Assembly: GCA_035235625.1 (NCBI GenBank)
Contig: CP141144.1
Coordinates: 21,077,014-21,141,013 of the forward strand
Reading direction: 5' to 3'
DNA length: 64,000 nt
DNA from: Saururus chinensis
Taxonomy: Eukaryota > Streptophyta > Magnoliopsida > Piperales > Saururaceae
Positions 24,296 to 35,025 of this stretch are shown piece by piece; position 1 is the stretch's first letter; each line of letters starts with the position of its first letter. The position numbers and the translations under genes are program-made. The notes under the pieces are model-generated. The model worked only from the letters and a program-made list of their open reading frames with translations. It ran no database searches and was not told where the DNA came from.

Positions 24296-24600
24296 AGTAC
24301 TTTACAATGGATCTGAAACCATGTTAGGTGACCCCTAAAATTTTCACAGTGTCAAGACAAGCAGCCCAACGGGTAGACTTGTCTAGCCTAACCAATTTTC
24401 GTGACTAAGGCTAGGTGACTAAACAATGAGAGACTACAACATCACCCAAAAATGGTAAAAGACCATTTCCCAAGTTCCCCCCCACCACATGTCTATTGAT
24501 CATGCAATTTAGTCAGGAAGTACCATTCTAACCTCAAGCTACCTTCCTGTTTTCTCATCTTTTAGTGTTTTAAGTCACCTACCTTGGGCATGAATTAGAG

Positions 24601-25052
24601 CAGTGTTTTAAAACCCGGCCTGGCCCGGCCAGCCTGACTGGGTTCAACCGGACCCGGATGATTTTCCGAGCCGGTTCAATATTTCTTCTGGGTTGGAAAA
24701 GTGAAAAAAATTTCACGAAATAGCAGGATTCGAACTCCCAAAATCTTTCAACGCCTTACCCACTGGGCTATGTTAATTTTGTTATTCACATGTCTATAAC
24801 TATTTTAATTAAGCATCTACTACATAACACACTAGAAAAACGTAAAAAACCAACCCAGGACGTAAACCAAATACCTTACGCGCTTTATCCGCTAAGCTAC
24901 GAGAACGTTATATGCACATATTATTACCTAATATTATTTTTAATCTAACATATAACAAAACAGGTCAACCCGGGTTAACCCCCGGTTGAACCGGGTCAAC
25001 CTAGCCCGGCGACTAATCCGGGTCAACCTCCAGCCCGGTTTTTAAAACACTA
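24601..25052. mobile_element. hAT-type non-autonomous element (452 bp) carrying tRNA-like boxes
   Basis: Terminal inverted repeats CAGTGTTTTAAAACCCGG and, inverted from the right end, TAGTGTTTTAAAAACCGG. Target duplication of 8 bp, AATTAGAG (24593-24600) versus AATTAGAC (25053-25060), one mismatch. The ends are rich in CCCGG and GGGTCAACC words. Inside, on the minus strand, are tRNA-like promoter boxes. No ORF. Confidence 0.85.
24726..24770 (-). other. tRNA-like segment with pol III A and B boxes
   Basis: The minus strand reads TAGCCCAGTGGG (A-box-like, 24759-24770), about 21 bases, then GAGTTCGAATCC (B-box-like, 24726-24737). No acceptor stem or full cloverleaf could be folded by eye, so it is a relic and not a tRNA gene. 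A second weaker pair follows at 24889-24900 (GTAGCTTAGCGG) and 24852-24868. Confidence 0.7.
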
Positions 25053-25060
25053 AATTAGAC

Positions 25061-25908
25061 TTACCTACCTCGTGTGAAAGAAAAAAGAAAATATTTATGA
25101 TTAATTTATGATGTTAGTACGTTCCTGCAGTATGTTAATGATACCAAAGAAAAAGGGAAACATATATTTATAATGTTAGTACCCTCCTATATGTACGGTA
25201 TCTACACCTATGTTGTTAGTGGCAAATATTTTTGTCATAGAAGTTCTAAATTACTATTAATATCCTAAATATTACTTATAAATTAGGTAAAATTGTTAAA
25301 TTTGAGCTCAATTTGCATGTTGTAATAAGATCTGAAGAATGCATCTGCACATGCACTTTTACTATTATTTTTTGCTGTCAAATACTTCATTTGTCCCACA
25401 ATAATATCTTCAGCTGGTTCTAAAATATGAACTTTATTTTAGAGAACTAAATTAAGCAATTAATACGGGACAAAGGGAGTAAAGGAAGAAGATAAGGTAA
25501 AAATATGGGACGAAGGGCCTTGACAGGAAAGTAAATATCATCTTTATAAAGAACCAGAATTATTAAAAGGTCGTTAGAGTCAAATTACTGCCCCAGTTTC
25601 AAACTCCCTAAGCCAAAATTTAAGAGCATTAAAGATTCTTGCTTTCTTTGAAATAAATATTTTTCATGAATGCAAAAATAAATTACATACTACGAATAAA
25701 GAAATTAATAAAACTTTCTTGGGGATGAAAAATATAAAAAAGAAAAAGACGGGGGTATGAAAACAAGGACGGAATTAATAAATAGGAAAGTAATTAAAAT
25801 ACATAGCCGTTGAAAATGAATATAATCTTGCAACTTATACAACTTGATACGCAAGGGACATTGAATCAAGACTGCATAATAGGCAAGTAGTAGTATCTTG
25901 CAAATTGT
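25061..25908. other. Intergenic, includes 3' flank of the KCR gene
   Basis: AT-rich; holds one Stowaway-type MITE (25383-25481). The 50-100 bases next to 25908 are the likely 3' UTR of the minus-strand KCR gene. No other gene recognised. Confidence 0.6.
25383..25481. mobile_element. Stowaway-type MITE
   Basis: Ends TACTTCATTTGTCCCA and GGGACAAAGGGAGTA form the usual inverted pair with TA at the margins; the interior contains a worn hairpin. About 99 bp. Confidence 0.8.
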
Positions 25909-27087
25909 CTACATCATCTTCTTATCTTTCTCCCTCCTTTTCAGAACCATCTGCAGACGCCATGCGTTAAGAGCAGCCTCCGGTACCAGGGAAGCCAAAC
26001 ACCATTGAAGAGAGTGAAACCAGTATGGTGAGCACCTTGGTTCATAGCCTACCCATCTGAGAGCACTCCGTGCATATGTCTGGGGTGACGGCACCGACAG
26101 TGTTTGTTCAGTATCAGGCGCCATTAGCTTCATGTTAGAGACCATCTTTGTGGCCACATAAAAGGGAACCTGCAAGTGCAAAAACCCCTAGCATCAATCC
26201 ATGCTTTACTAATTAACAAATGAACAAGCACATAAAACGAAGTGTGGCAAACCTGGCACTGCACATCAATTCCAAACGTCTTGTATTCAACATAGAGACT
26301 TCTTGAAAATTGATCTACATAACTACATGGCACATATATTAAAGCAACAGAGAAGAAAAACAATATAATCTGAACAGAAATCTTCTTAATTCATCTCCAA
26401 AAAAAATTTGTTTCTTAAAAATATTTTAGTCAATGAGAAAAAAGGAATAAGTGATTCTTACGCTTTAGTAGAAGAATACATAGCATAGAGTGGGAAGGAT
26501 GGAAGTGCAACTGAAGAACCGGAGCCTATGTTAACAATTGCACCTCTCTTTCTCTTGATCATCCCGGGAAGAACAGCTTGTGTAACCCTTGTGGTGGCTT
26601 CAATGTTCACCTTGATCATGTTCTCCCAGAACTCTTCCTCCACTTCATGAAAGAATCTTGCAACTGGGTCATTCACCCCCACGTTGTTAACCAATATCCC
26701 GACGTCTAGCCCGTCAATGGCCGCCTTGATTCTCTCAGTTCCAGTATCAAGATCGGTGGAGAAGTCGACTACAACGGTTTTGATCTCGGTTTCTCTAGCT
26801 TCTTGCAGGATGAGATGGGCAACTTGTTCAAGTTTTTCAAGGTTTCGACCCACCAAGACCAGATTGAGGCCTTTTCTTGCCAACTCGAAGGCTATGGCCT
26901 TGCCGATACCTTCAGTGGGTCCAGTCACCATTGCCCATGAGCCATACCTCTTGAGATCCTTACCACGTCTGAGGACAGTGACGAAGACCCAATGAAGAAA
27001 GGCTAGTGAGAATTTAAGCAAAGAGATTAGTCCAAGAGAAGAGACAAGAAGGATCCATAGGGGCTGGTTGCTCATGAGCTGCTCCAT
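25909..27087 (-). CDS. KCR1: Very-long-chain 3-ketoacyl-CoA reductase (KCR, SDR family)
   Basis: Three exons, 26462-27087, 26253-26322 and 25909-26169, joined by GT-AG introns with matching phases, give 318 aa, the usual length of plant KCR. The enzyme reduces 3-ketoacyl-CoA with NADPH in the ER fatty-acid elongase that makes very-long-chain fatty acids for wax, suberin and sphingolipids. An N-terminal membrane segment covers about residues 10-40. The NADPH site TGPTEGIG is at 55-62, NNVG at 134-137, the catalytic serine region NIGSGSS at 186-192, and the catalytic pair Tyr204/Lys208 in YSSTK spans the first intron. Exon 2 encodes FGIDVQCQ and exon 3 VPFYVATKM and GYEPRCSPYW, all family marks. 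The tail KKMM fits a dilysine ER-retrieval signal. No defects seen; it looks functional. Assignment to KCR1 rather than another KCR copy is by similarity recalled from memory. Confidence 0.93.
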
Positions 27088-28196
27088 GGAGTGCCTTTTG
27101 CCTAAATGAAACAGTCAGAAGATTTCATAAAATTCGAGGTGAGAATTCGGAGTATTTTGTACTTGTACAGCCAACTTTGGGGGACCATTGACTTCATCAT
27201 TTAAGAGGTCGTAGTGCGGGACCTGTATTGGTCACAAAAAGGAGGGGAACCATGGTACATGAAATTAAAATGAGCAATGATGATATTCATGTGAGTTTAG
27301 TGCTATCCACTTGTCTTATTGATTATGACTTATAACTGTGCAGTAGAGGTAGAGGAGATTTTTCGAAGTTGAAATATTATGTTAGGTTTTATTGTCACAT
27401 GTGAGTTGTGACACACCGGCGAAGGGATTAAAGAGGGCTGTAGGAGGGGGGTTAGTTGGATGAGGAAACGAATGAAGTGTGTTTGGGCATATTTGAGTAG
27501 ACGCCTGCAAGTCTTTTTGTAAAGGAGTCTTGCCCTATTGTAGCCTGCCTATGCATATTCAGTAGATATTAGTTGTCTGAATATATGTAAACATCCACCA
27601 ACTGTCCACTTAAGGGAGTGGACAGGCTTAAAGAAGGTGTAGCACTCTCCTTATTCTATTATCAATTGAGCTTCTTTAAATAATTTATTAGGTTTAATTA
27701 TATTATAATATAAAATAAATTGATGTATTATAGAGTTTTAAAATTTTAACTATTTAATCCATATTTTAACTATTAATTCTTATTTTACCCTTATTTGACC
27801 ATTTAAATCCCCAAAAAGTTATAAGTATTATATTATTAATCCTTATTTTTGAGCTTATATTAATTTTTTTATATTATTATATTTATACTTCTAAATTTAA
27901 ATTTGTGCATTCTTAGTATTGCTAGAATGCTCTCAATGAGCTCTACCAAATGAGATCCTTGAGGACTATATTTTCTTAAAACTTTTTTGTAGGCCCCAAG
28001 TATATAGCATACTTCTCAATAATAATTTTTTTATATTTATATATATTATATATGTTTGAATTTGTATATTTTTAATATCATTGGAAAACTTCCAAAGAAC
28101 TCTATTAAATAAGACCCACTGCCAATCTAGTATTAAATATGAATAGCGTACTCAAAAATACGAAGTCTTTCGACACCATGGTCTTCATCAACTTAT
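27088..28196. other. KCR upstream region and old LTR relics
   Basis: 27088-27350 is the likely 5' UTR and promoter of the minus-strand KCR gene. 27400-27660 has retroelement-like sequence without coding content. 27880-28190 resembles, in worn duplicate, the U3 part of the 8428-10359 LTR family (GCATTCTTAGTATTGCTAGA; GCATACTTCTCAA). Confidence 0.5.
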
Positions 28197-28204
28197 GACA
28201 TAAT

Positions 28205-28792
28205 TAGGGCTGATATCAAGTTGGGTCGGGAAGGGCCAAAGTTGGGGCTTGGCCCTAGCTTATTCGATTATTCCGAGCCCTTGGCTTGACCCTAGTTCTA
28301 TGTTGACCTTAAAAAGTCCAACCCTATAACCTTGTCCTAAGTGGGCTTGGGCTTGGCTGCATTGTTATTGCATTTTATTATTTATATTTTTATTATTAAA
28401 AAATATTATTTTGATAAAATATTATAATTTTTGGGTTGGGTCCCACTAATTTATCGCATGAGATACACAAGTTTATATACCTTTAAGTGGGTATTTTACA
28501 ACTAACTATAATGATGTAAGCGTAGAATCTCCTAATCTTCTATATGAAATACTATGTCTTTGCTTTCTCCTTCTATTTCCACCTATTTGGGACTATCAAA
28601 AAAAGTAATAATATTTTTTTATACTTGGCATTAGGTTAAACGAGCTTTTTGCCTCTCAGCCCTAGCCTTACCCTATTTAAGTCTGGCCTAAAATTTTTAG
28701 GCTTGGCCCTAAGACAGGGCCCAAAAAAATTTGGCCCTAACTCGTATTTTTATGGGTCGAGTAGGGCCTGGCCTTAAAGGTTTCACCCCCTA
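28205..28792. mobile_element. hAT-type non-autonomous element (588 bp)
   Basis: Perfect 8-bp target duplication GACATAAT (28197-28204 and 28793-28800). Ends TAGGGCTGATATC and, inverted, TAGGGGGTGAAACC. Subterminal regions on both sides are rich in GGGCTTGGCCCTA-type words in opposite orientation. No transposase. Confidence 0.88.
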
Positions 28793-28858
28793 GACATAAT
28801 ATTTAACTTATGATATTTGGATTCATAGTTGCCAACTACAAGTGTATATGGATTAGTA

Positions 28859-30840
28859 TTGTCACTCCCTGAGATTTAAAAAGTTCATTTTATTGAATAA
28901 ACAATAGAAACAAAAAATTTAAAACTTTATGTCAAAACTTTCGACAAGATATCTCGGGGTATGAGCAAACCATTATTTGAACATACGAATACTAAATCAG
29001 AGTATAATAGTAATTCAAGTCAAATCATATCATAAACTGAAATATGGTTTGGCGTGGGTACATGTTTGAATATTTTGATATGCACAAATATAAATGTATT
29101 GGTACTCACATGCCTAAAGTTATCAACCTTTGAGTAAGAAAACTCAAACATGTCAAGTGGCCTAGCAATATAGTCCTTGTCGTACAACCACATTCCTAAA
29201 AGAAATTTAACCCTACAAGGTGCCTGCATCATACAGATACTGAGTATATGAATATACACAGTGGGATGGTTAAACAAGAACTAAGCAATTACTACACAAC
29301 CATAATTCATGAGCATCATATAAACATATATGATCATCATTTAATGAAGTACATCAAGTAAAATATAAAAATAGAAACAAACCATTATATATATAAGCAT
29401 GCTCCAAAGCAAAAAAACATAATCATCTTATTACTATGACTATACTAATGAGTCACTTGCTACCTAAGTGCAAGTCATAAAGGTTCTCTACGACAAGATA
29501 GTCATGACTTGGAGTTTAACATCTCCTCACTAGACCATGAACTACTCACAAACTCAACCTTAGTTCTTCTAAAGCCCACTTGTTTCATCCACATCATGAA
29601 GCTAAAGCCCATAAGGGCTCATGAACTTAAGTGATCAAGAACTCAACTACCATAATTGTCAAAACATCATGTAATGCATTGTAGGGGATTAATCATTTTT
29701 TAATACTCTAGTCCATTCGAACCTAACTCATAAGCCAGGGGAGCGGCTCTACATAACTCTCTTCCTTGAGAAGCCAAAAGACCATAATCTTGTTTTATAT
29801 CAAACTCTTCCATTCTACATGGCTAAATGACACTTGAAGAGTGGACATGACACTAGGAATCTCCGACCTTATTTGTCATTTACCATCAGTCCACTATATG
29901 ATCCAATAAAAAGATTCTTGCACACAAAGGTTTATATAATCATACTTCAATGATCTTATCATCATATACATATGCACTTTTATGCATAGAATTTCATGAT
30001 ATTATATTACTTAACAATAACTTATATCATATAGCAACTCATGTTGAAAAATATTTTTTAACATATTATAGGTAGGTTCACGACATGTCATCCAGGTTAC
30101 CAATGCTGATCGGTGACCAACTGACATGTCAAACCCTCACTAATAGTAGGTTGGCTTGGAATAACGTACTGCGTCAACATCACATTGATGCATTGACCTT
30201 ACTATAATTGATTGACTGGTTTTACACTAACCTGATGCATGTTAGTGTCAGTACAATCATCTATCTCCTTTCAACAACATCATCATCAACGTGTTGGTGG
30301 TCCCGGCGATGATCAGGAAGAAATAACATAGACCGTTTATGGTTCCCCATTTAACTCTAAAACAAGTCATAACGCAATTCTCTTCACCCACACCCTCCCT
30401 ATAGTAACTAATGATGATTAATCTATCTCATGACCAGTATAAAGTGGGAAAAACATAATTTCGAATATCTTCAAGACAAAAATATTAGAAATCGTTCTCT
30501 AACATCCTTTCATTTCAAGAAATAATAATGATTCAACTCATACAATCACTTTAAAACCAAATTGTAGTGTAAAGGTTAACAATCCAATATAGAATCATGA
30601 ATTCACAATGATTTGAGAAACACAACATTCTTAAAATTATGCATTTTCTAAGTTTCAAAACCATAGATGATTCAAGGTTAGCAATTTAACTTTTTTCATA
30701 ATATAAAAATCCTCCCTCGCGCACTATGCCGACCAATCTTTGTAGAAATTTACTCACTCCTTTAATTCTTCATATTTTGGAGAGCCTTTGATCTTCTTCC
30801 TTTTTATTTTGAGAAATTTTTCCAAGAAAAATAGAGTCTA
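28859..30840 (-). repeat. Probable LTR fragment, minus orientation
   Basis: The left end TTGTCACTCCCTGAG resembles a gypsy LTR end read backwards (CTCAGGGAGTGACA). The right end cannot be defined; it fades into the Copia remnant that begins near 30845. No ORF of interest. Confidence 0.4.
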
Positions 30841-30844
30841 AGGG

Positions 30845-31069
30845 TCTCAAAAGTAACTTATTGTTCGTACATGGCTTTGCCTTGACCAAATGATCTTGGC
30901 GTGGCTATGCACTTCCTTGTCTGAGGAAGTTTTGACACAAGTCATCACTTGTGAGACTGCTACTGAGCTTTGGCAATCCCTTGAAATATTGTATGGGACT
31001 CTCACAAAGTCTCGAATTCAACATATGCGGAAGGAACTTCAATCGATCTCGAAGGGCTCCATGACTGTT
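30845..31069 (+). pseudogene. Copia gag, 5' part
   Basis: Encodes a gag segment with WLCTSLSEEVLTQVI, TATELWQSLEILYG and RIQHMRKELQSISKGSM, typical of the Copia gag domain. The frame is cut at GSMTV by the insertion at 31070 and resumes at 32541 with AYLHKAKSL. Confidence 0.88.
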
Positions 31070-32535
31070 TGATCGTTTATAATTAAACCTTTTGCAAGTG
31101 TACAAGGTAATTGTACTAGGATAAATATTTAAGGGTTGTCAAACCTCAGGGACGGATGAATTATTACTAAATCTAAAGAGGAATTTGCTGATTAAAAACT
31201 AGAAAGAACTTAAACTTAAATTCAGCAAAAGAAAGGAATCAACTAGTTTAAAAGCAAGAGATTAATTTGATGGAATTTACTTAGAAAATCGAATCTACTA
31301 TAGAACCATAACAATTCCTTAACTTTTGATCTAAATTTAGTGTGAATATGAACAAGTATTCTCAGCTACAAGCTAGAATTACTTCAGAAAGAATCATTAA
31401 TTAAATTTATGGCATTAACTATCTTCGACAATAGCACGAATCATCTACACTAAACTAGCTATAGGCATGACTCGTCTAATCTTAGTATAACTCATCCAAT
31501 TCATTAATTATCTGAACATTAAAACCATTGCATGACCATCTCATCTAAATCACAGAAATTAGAATCGATGAAAATATCAAAATCACATCAATCTATCATC
31601 TACAAGACAATAAATCAACATAGACTTAAATAAACATTAAATGTTCTTCCATTAAAAAGGAAATCTTTATCATACAATTATCATCATTCACAAGTGAGAT
31701 CTAAATTAAAAGAAAAGAAACTGAAACTTATTTATAACTTCATCAACTCCTAAGTAAAAGAAAAGTCTAGCCTTCTATTGTAAAAGAAAGCACTTGAATC
31801 TCTATTAAAAGCTTTGAGTTCTCTTTCATCTTCTTCTTCCTTTTTCTCTTCATAAAATCTACTAGAATCCTCTAATTTCAAGCCAAATATGTCTTTATAT
31901 AGGCATAAGAGCCGAAGAAAGAAATTCAATATGAAAAGGATTAAAAATTGGCTAAAACTAGGAAACTGCGCGTTATCCCCTTCGAACGCCCTACATGCCC
32001 GTTCGAACGCCCTGCATGCCCGTTCGAACGCCTATACTGTATTTTTCTTCAAAATCACGTTATCCCGTTTGATACTTCAAACGCCCCGTTCGAATGGCTA
32101 CACTGTTTCTGCAATCTAGACAATTTTTCTGGACAGTCCATTTTCTGTTCATTTAAGTTCTTCCTTTCATGTCCATATTAATTTCTAACTTATTTATAAC
32201 TCTGAAAAGTTGTCTAAATCACTTTAAAACATGTCAAGACTATTTTGAATTATTTCAAACATCGTCCAAGTACCTCGATTAATAATCAAATTAAAATATT
32301 AATAACTAAAATATTAATATCATATTTTAGACATGTAGAATATAACTAAAATTCTAATTTGATTTAAATACATACCTAAATTACTAATAACTTCTAAAAT
32401 TAATTAATAATCAAACTAAAATATTAATAACTATCTTAATCTATATAAACCATAACTAACACTAAATTAACATAATCTATACTAGCAAATAAGGTAAAAA
32501 AGTATATAAAATAGATATATATTTCATACTTATCA
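31070..32535 (-). mobile_element. Solo LTR, Tat/Ogre-like, inserted in Copia gag
   Basis: Flanked by a perfect 5-bp target duplication CTGTT (31065-31069 and 32536-32540). Ends TGATCG and TATCA. Read on the minus strand it begins TGATAAGTATGAAA, as LTRs of Tat/Ogre elements often do, and ends in ACTTGCAAAAGG..ACGATCA. Removing it restores the gag reading exactly at the target site. It carries four CGTTCGAACGCC-type words at 31979-32100. Length 1466 bp. No internal region is present, so it is the product of LTR-LTR recombination. Confidence 0.92.
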
Positions 32536-34165
32536 CTGTTTCTGCTTATCTCCACAAAGCAAAGTCGCTTCAATATATGCTCTCCAATGTTGGCCGTCCA
32601 GTTTCTAATGACGATTTCGTCGAATGGGTATTGTAAGGTCTCGCCTCAGAATTTGATCTTATCGTTGCTGCCATCAACCTTTGCAAAGAGACTCCTACAA
32701 TCAACGAGGTAACGACTGTTTTTCTTGATTTTGAGGTCCGTATGCAAGGAAAGTGTCACTCATCTAAGGACTCCTTGTCAGCTGCCATGTACTCATCCCG
32801 CCAAGGTGGCTGGGCAGTCGACACTTTTCGCCCGCAGTAGGGTCGTGGCCATGGTGGTGCTAGCTGCACCACTCTTGTTGCCTCTAGTTCATCATTTCAA
32901 GGTGGTGCTGGCCGCAACACCACTGCTGCAACTGATTCATCATCATCTTCCTTTCACCGTGGGCATGGCCAACCTACTCATGGACGTGGAAAAGCCCGAG
33001 CAGCACCAGTGACAGATGATTCATCTTCCGTCTATTGTTATAAATGTGGTTTTCCCAACCACAGTGCTAATCATTGCAAGGCCACTTATCCCTCTCCAAA
33101 TAACACTACTCATTCTTTTGCCACCATGCACTTAACTAACCATCATGATTCTACTTGGTACTCCAATTCCGGGGCCACCCATCATATGACGGTCGACGCT
33201 TCACTTTCCAAAGGTATTGTTCCCTATAATAACTCAGATAAGGTCCTTATTGGAAATGGCACAGGTCTATCTATTACCCACAAAGGCCGTATTACTCTAC
33301 CTTCCACGTCTTTGCTTCTTGAACAAGTTCTTATAGTTCCTCAATTAAAAAAGAATTTGCTAAGTGTTTCTCAGTTTACTAGAGATAATAATTGTTGTTT
33401 CCAATTTTATCCATGGGGTTTTATTGTTAAGGATCTACAGACAAGGAAGATATTGCTAATAGGCCTAGGCAGGGTGGTCTCTACTCTCTTTCTGCAAGCG
33501 GTGGTTTACGTTCTCCTCCAGTAGGTCTGATTTCAAATAAGGATGATGGTGCTCTTTGGCATGCACGGTTGGGCCATCCAAGCTAACAAATAACTCAGGA
33601 GCTTTCTTCAGTTTTATATTTACCAAAAATTACTTCTAAGCATTTTTGTGCAAGTTGTATGTTGGGAAAGACTTCTAAACTACCTTTTTCATAGTGATGT
33701 TTGGGGACCTGCCCCAATTAACTAACTTGATGGGTATAGATTTATCTTGTCATTGTGGACGAATATAGTTGTTTTACGTGGTGTTTTCCTCTACGCTGCA
33801 AATTGGATGTGGCCCCTATTTTTATGGAGTTTATTAAATATATAGCAAATTATTTTAAAGTTTATATTAAGGCAGATCAGACAGATGGAGGTGGTGAGTA
33901 CCTTAGCCACATACTTCAAGACTTCTTTAAGGACAGCGGCATATCTCACTTTCTTTCTTGCTCGAGTACTCCCGAGCATAATGATCTTGCTGAGCACAAG
34001 CATTGCCATGTCGTCGAAACAGGTCTCACCATGATGGCTCATGGGAATCTTCCCAAAGTATTTTGGCATCATGCCTTTGCTACAACCACTTATCTTATTA
34101 ATCGTCTTCCTTCTAAGACATTGCAGGGTTGGACACCATTTGATCTTCATTTTGTGATACGTCAA
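32536..34165 (+). pseudogene. Copia gag end, protease and integrase remnant
   Basis: Gag resumes with AYLHKAKSLQYML; a stop follows VEWVL and another after TFRPQ. The zinc knuckle is CYKCGFPNHSANHC (CX2CX4HX4C, about 33036-33080). The protease motif reads WYSNSGATHHM where DSGA is expected: the catalytic Asp is Asn. Then an LHARLGHPS-like integrase zinc-binding region at about 33555-33700 with a stop, a frame change near 33740, and the integrase core from about 33755: DEYSCFTW, QTDGGGEY, then PEHNDLAEHKH. It ends at about 34165 where RT should follow. Confidence 0.88.
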
Positions 34166-34184
34166 AGGCACACTCCACTACGGG

Positions 34185-34530
34185 TTGCAATTTTGTAAGA
34201 CAAATCAGCCCATCTTACGGTCCTTCTCTGATGCTGATTGGGCAGGTTGTCCCGACACTTGGCGCTCCACCTCAAGGTACACCATTTACTTTGGATCCAA
34301 CCTTCTTTCTTGGGGTGCAAAGAAGCAAGTGATGGTGTCTCGCTCCGCCTCAGAGGCAGAATACTACGCCCTTGCCACCACTACAGCTGAGTTGTTTTGG
34401 TTTATTCACCTCCTAGGCCGCTTGAAGATATTTTTACCCTCTACACCTGTCTTATACTGTGACAATGTGAGTGCAATTCACATGACAAAGAATCCAGTTT
34501 TTCACTGTTGCACGAAGCAATATTGACATT
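34185..34530 (+). pseudogene. Copia RNase H remnant
   Basis: Encodes SFSDADWAGCPDTWRSTSRY, SASEAEYYALATTTAELFW and LYCDNVSAIHMTKNPVFH: the Asp, Glu and Asp of the RNase H centre are visible. It lies immediately after the integrase; the RT domain and the spacer are absent. A frameshift after NPVFH leads to stops. Confidence 0.9.
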
Positions 34531-34692
34531 GATGTCTACTTTGTTCAAGAATATGTCTTGTGTGGAGTTATTCACATTCAACATGTTACAAGTTTGACCC
34601 AACTGGCTAATATATTCACCAAGAGTCTCCCCAATCCGCACTTCACGAGTCTTCGTGACAAGCTCAACCTTCGAGCGATCCCTCCTTGAGCT

Positions 34693-34702
34693 TGAGGGGG
34701 GC
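34693..34702 (+). promoter_or_regulatory. Polypurine tract before the Copia 3' LTR
   Basis: TGAGGGGGGC directly precedes TGTGAGACAATAC, the LTR start. A TATA-like TTTATATAGAAATAG follows at about 34907 within the LTR. Confidence 0.8.
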
Positions 34703-35025
34703 TGTGAGACAATACATCAAAGTATAGATGGAAAGGTGTATAAATGGCAAGGTATTGTGAGATAACAATGCACAATATAATTGGAAAGATACCAAACCTG
34801 CAAGAGTGTCAACTATTAAATAATGAGGCGCTAGAATCCTCAATCACATATCCTCAATTAAAAATCATTCTTACCATATTTTTTCCATTGATTGTTGCAT
34901 ATAATCTTTATATAGAAATAGATTCTTTCTTATTTTATTCTCTCGGATTTCAAATCCCTTAATTGTAATACAAAAGGCAAACTATGCCATTGACCTCCAT
35001 CATTTCTTACATCTATCATATGATG

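Larger units (their letters stand above)
30845..35025 (+). mobile_element. Broken Ty1/Copia element (Ale/Retrofit-like), with a solo LTR inserted
   Basis: The 5' LTR and start of gag are missing. The visible order is gag (30845-31069), a foreign solo LTR (31070-32535), gag end with zinc knuckle, protease, integrase (32541-34165), then directly RNase H (34185-34530), polypurine tract (34693-34702) and a 3' LTR starting TGTGAGACAATAC at 34703. The reverse transcriptase is deleted. The integrase wording (ADQTDGGGEY, STPEHNDLAEHKH, VVETGLTMM) fits Copia elements of the Ale/Retrofit type. Several stops and frame changes make it non-functional. The right boundary near 35025 is a guess. Confidence 0.85.

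Noticed and set aside
24723..24775. tRNA gene
   Set aside because: A and B boxes are present but no acceptor stem, no proper cloverleaf and it sits inside a transposon.
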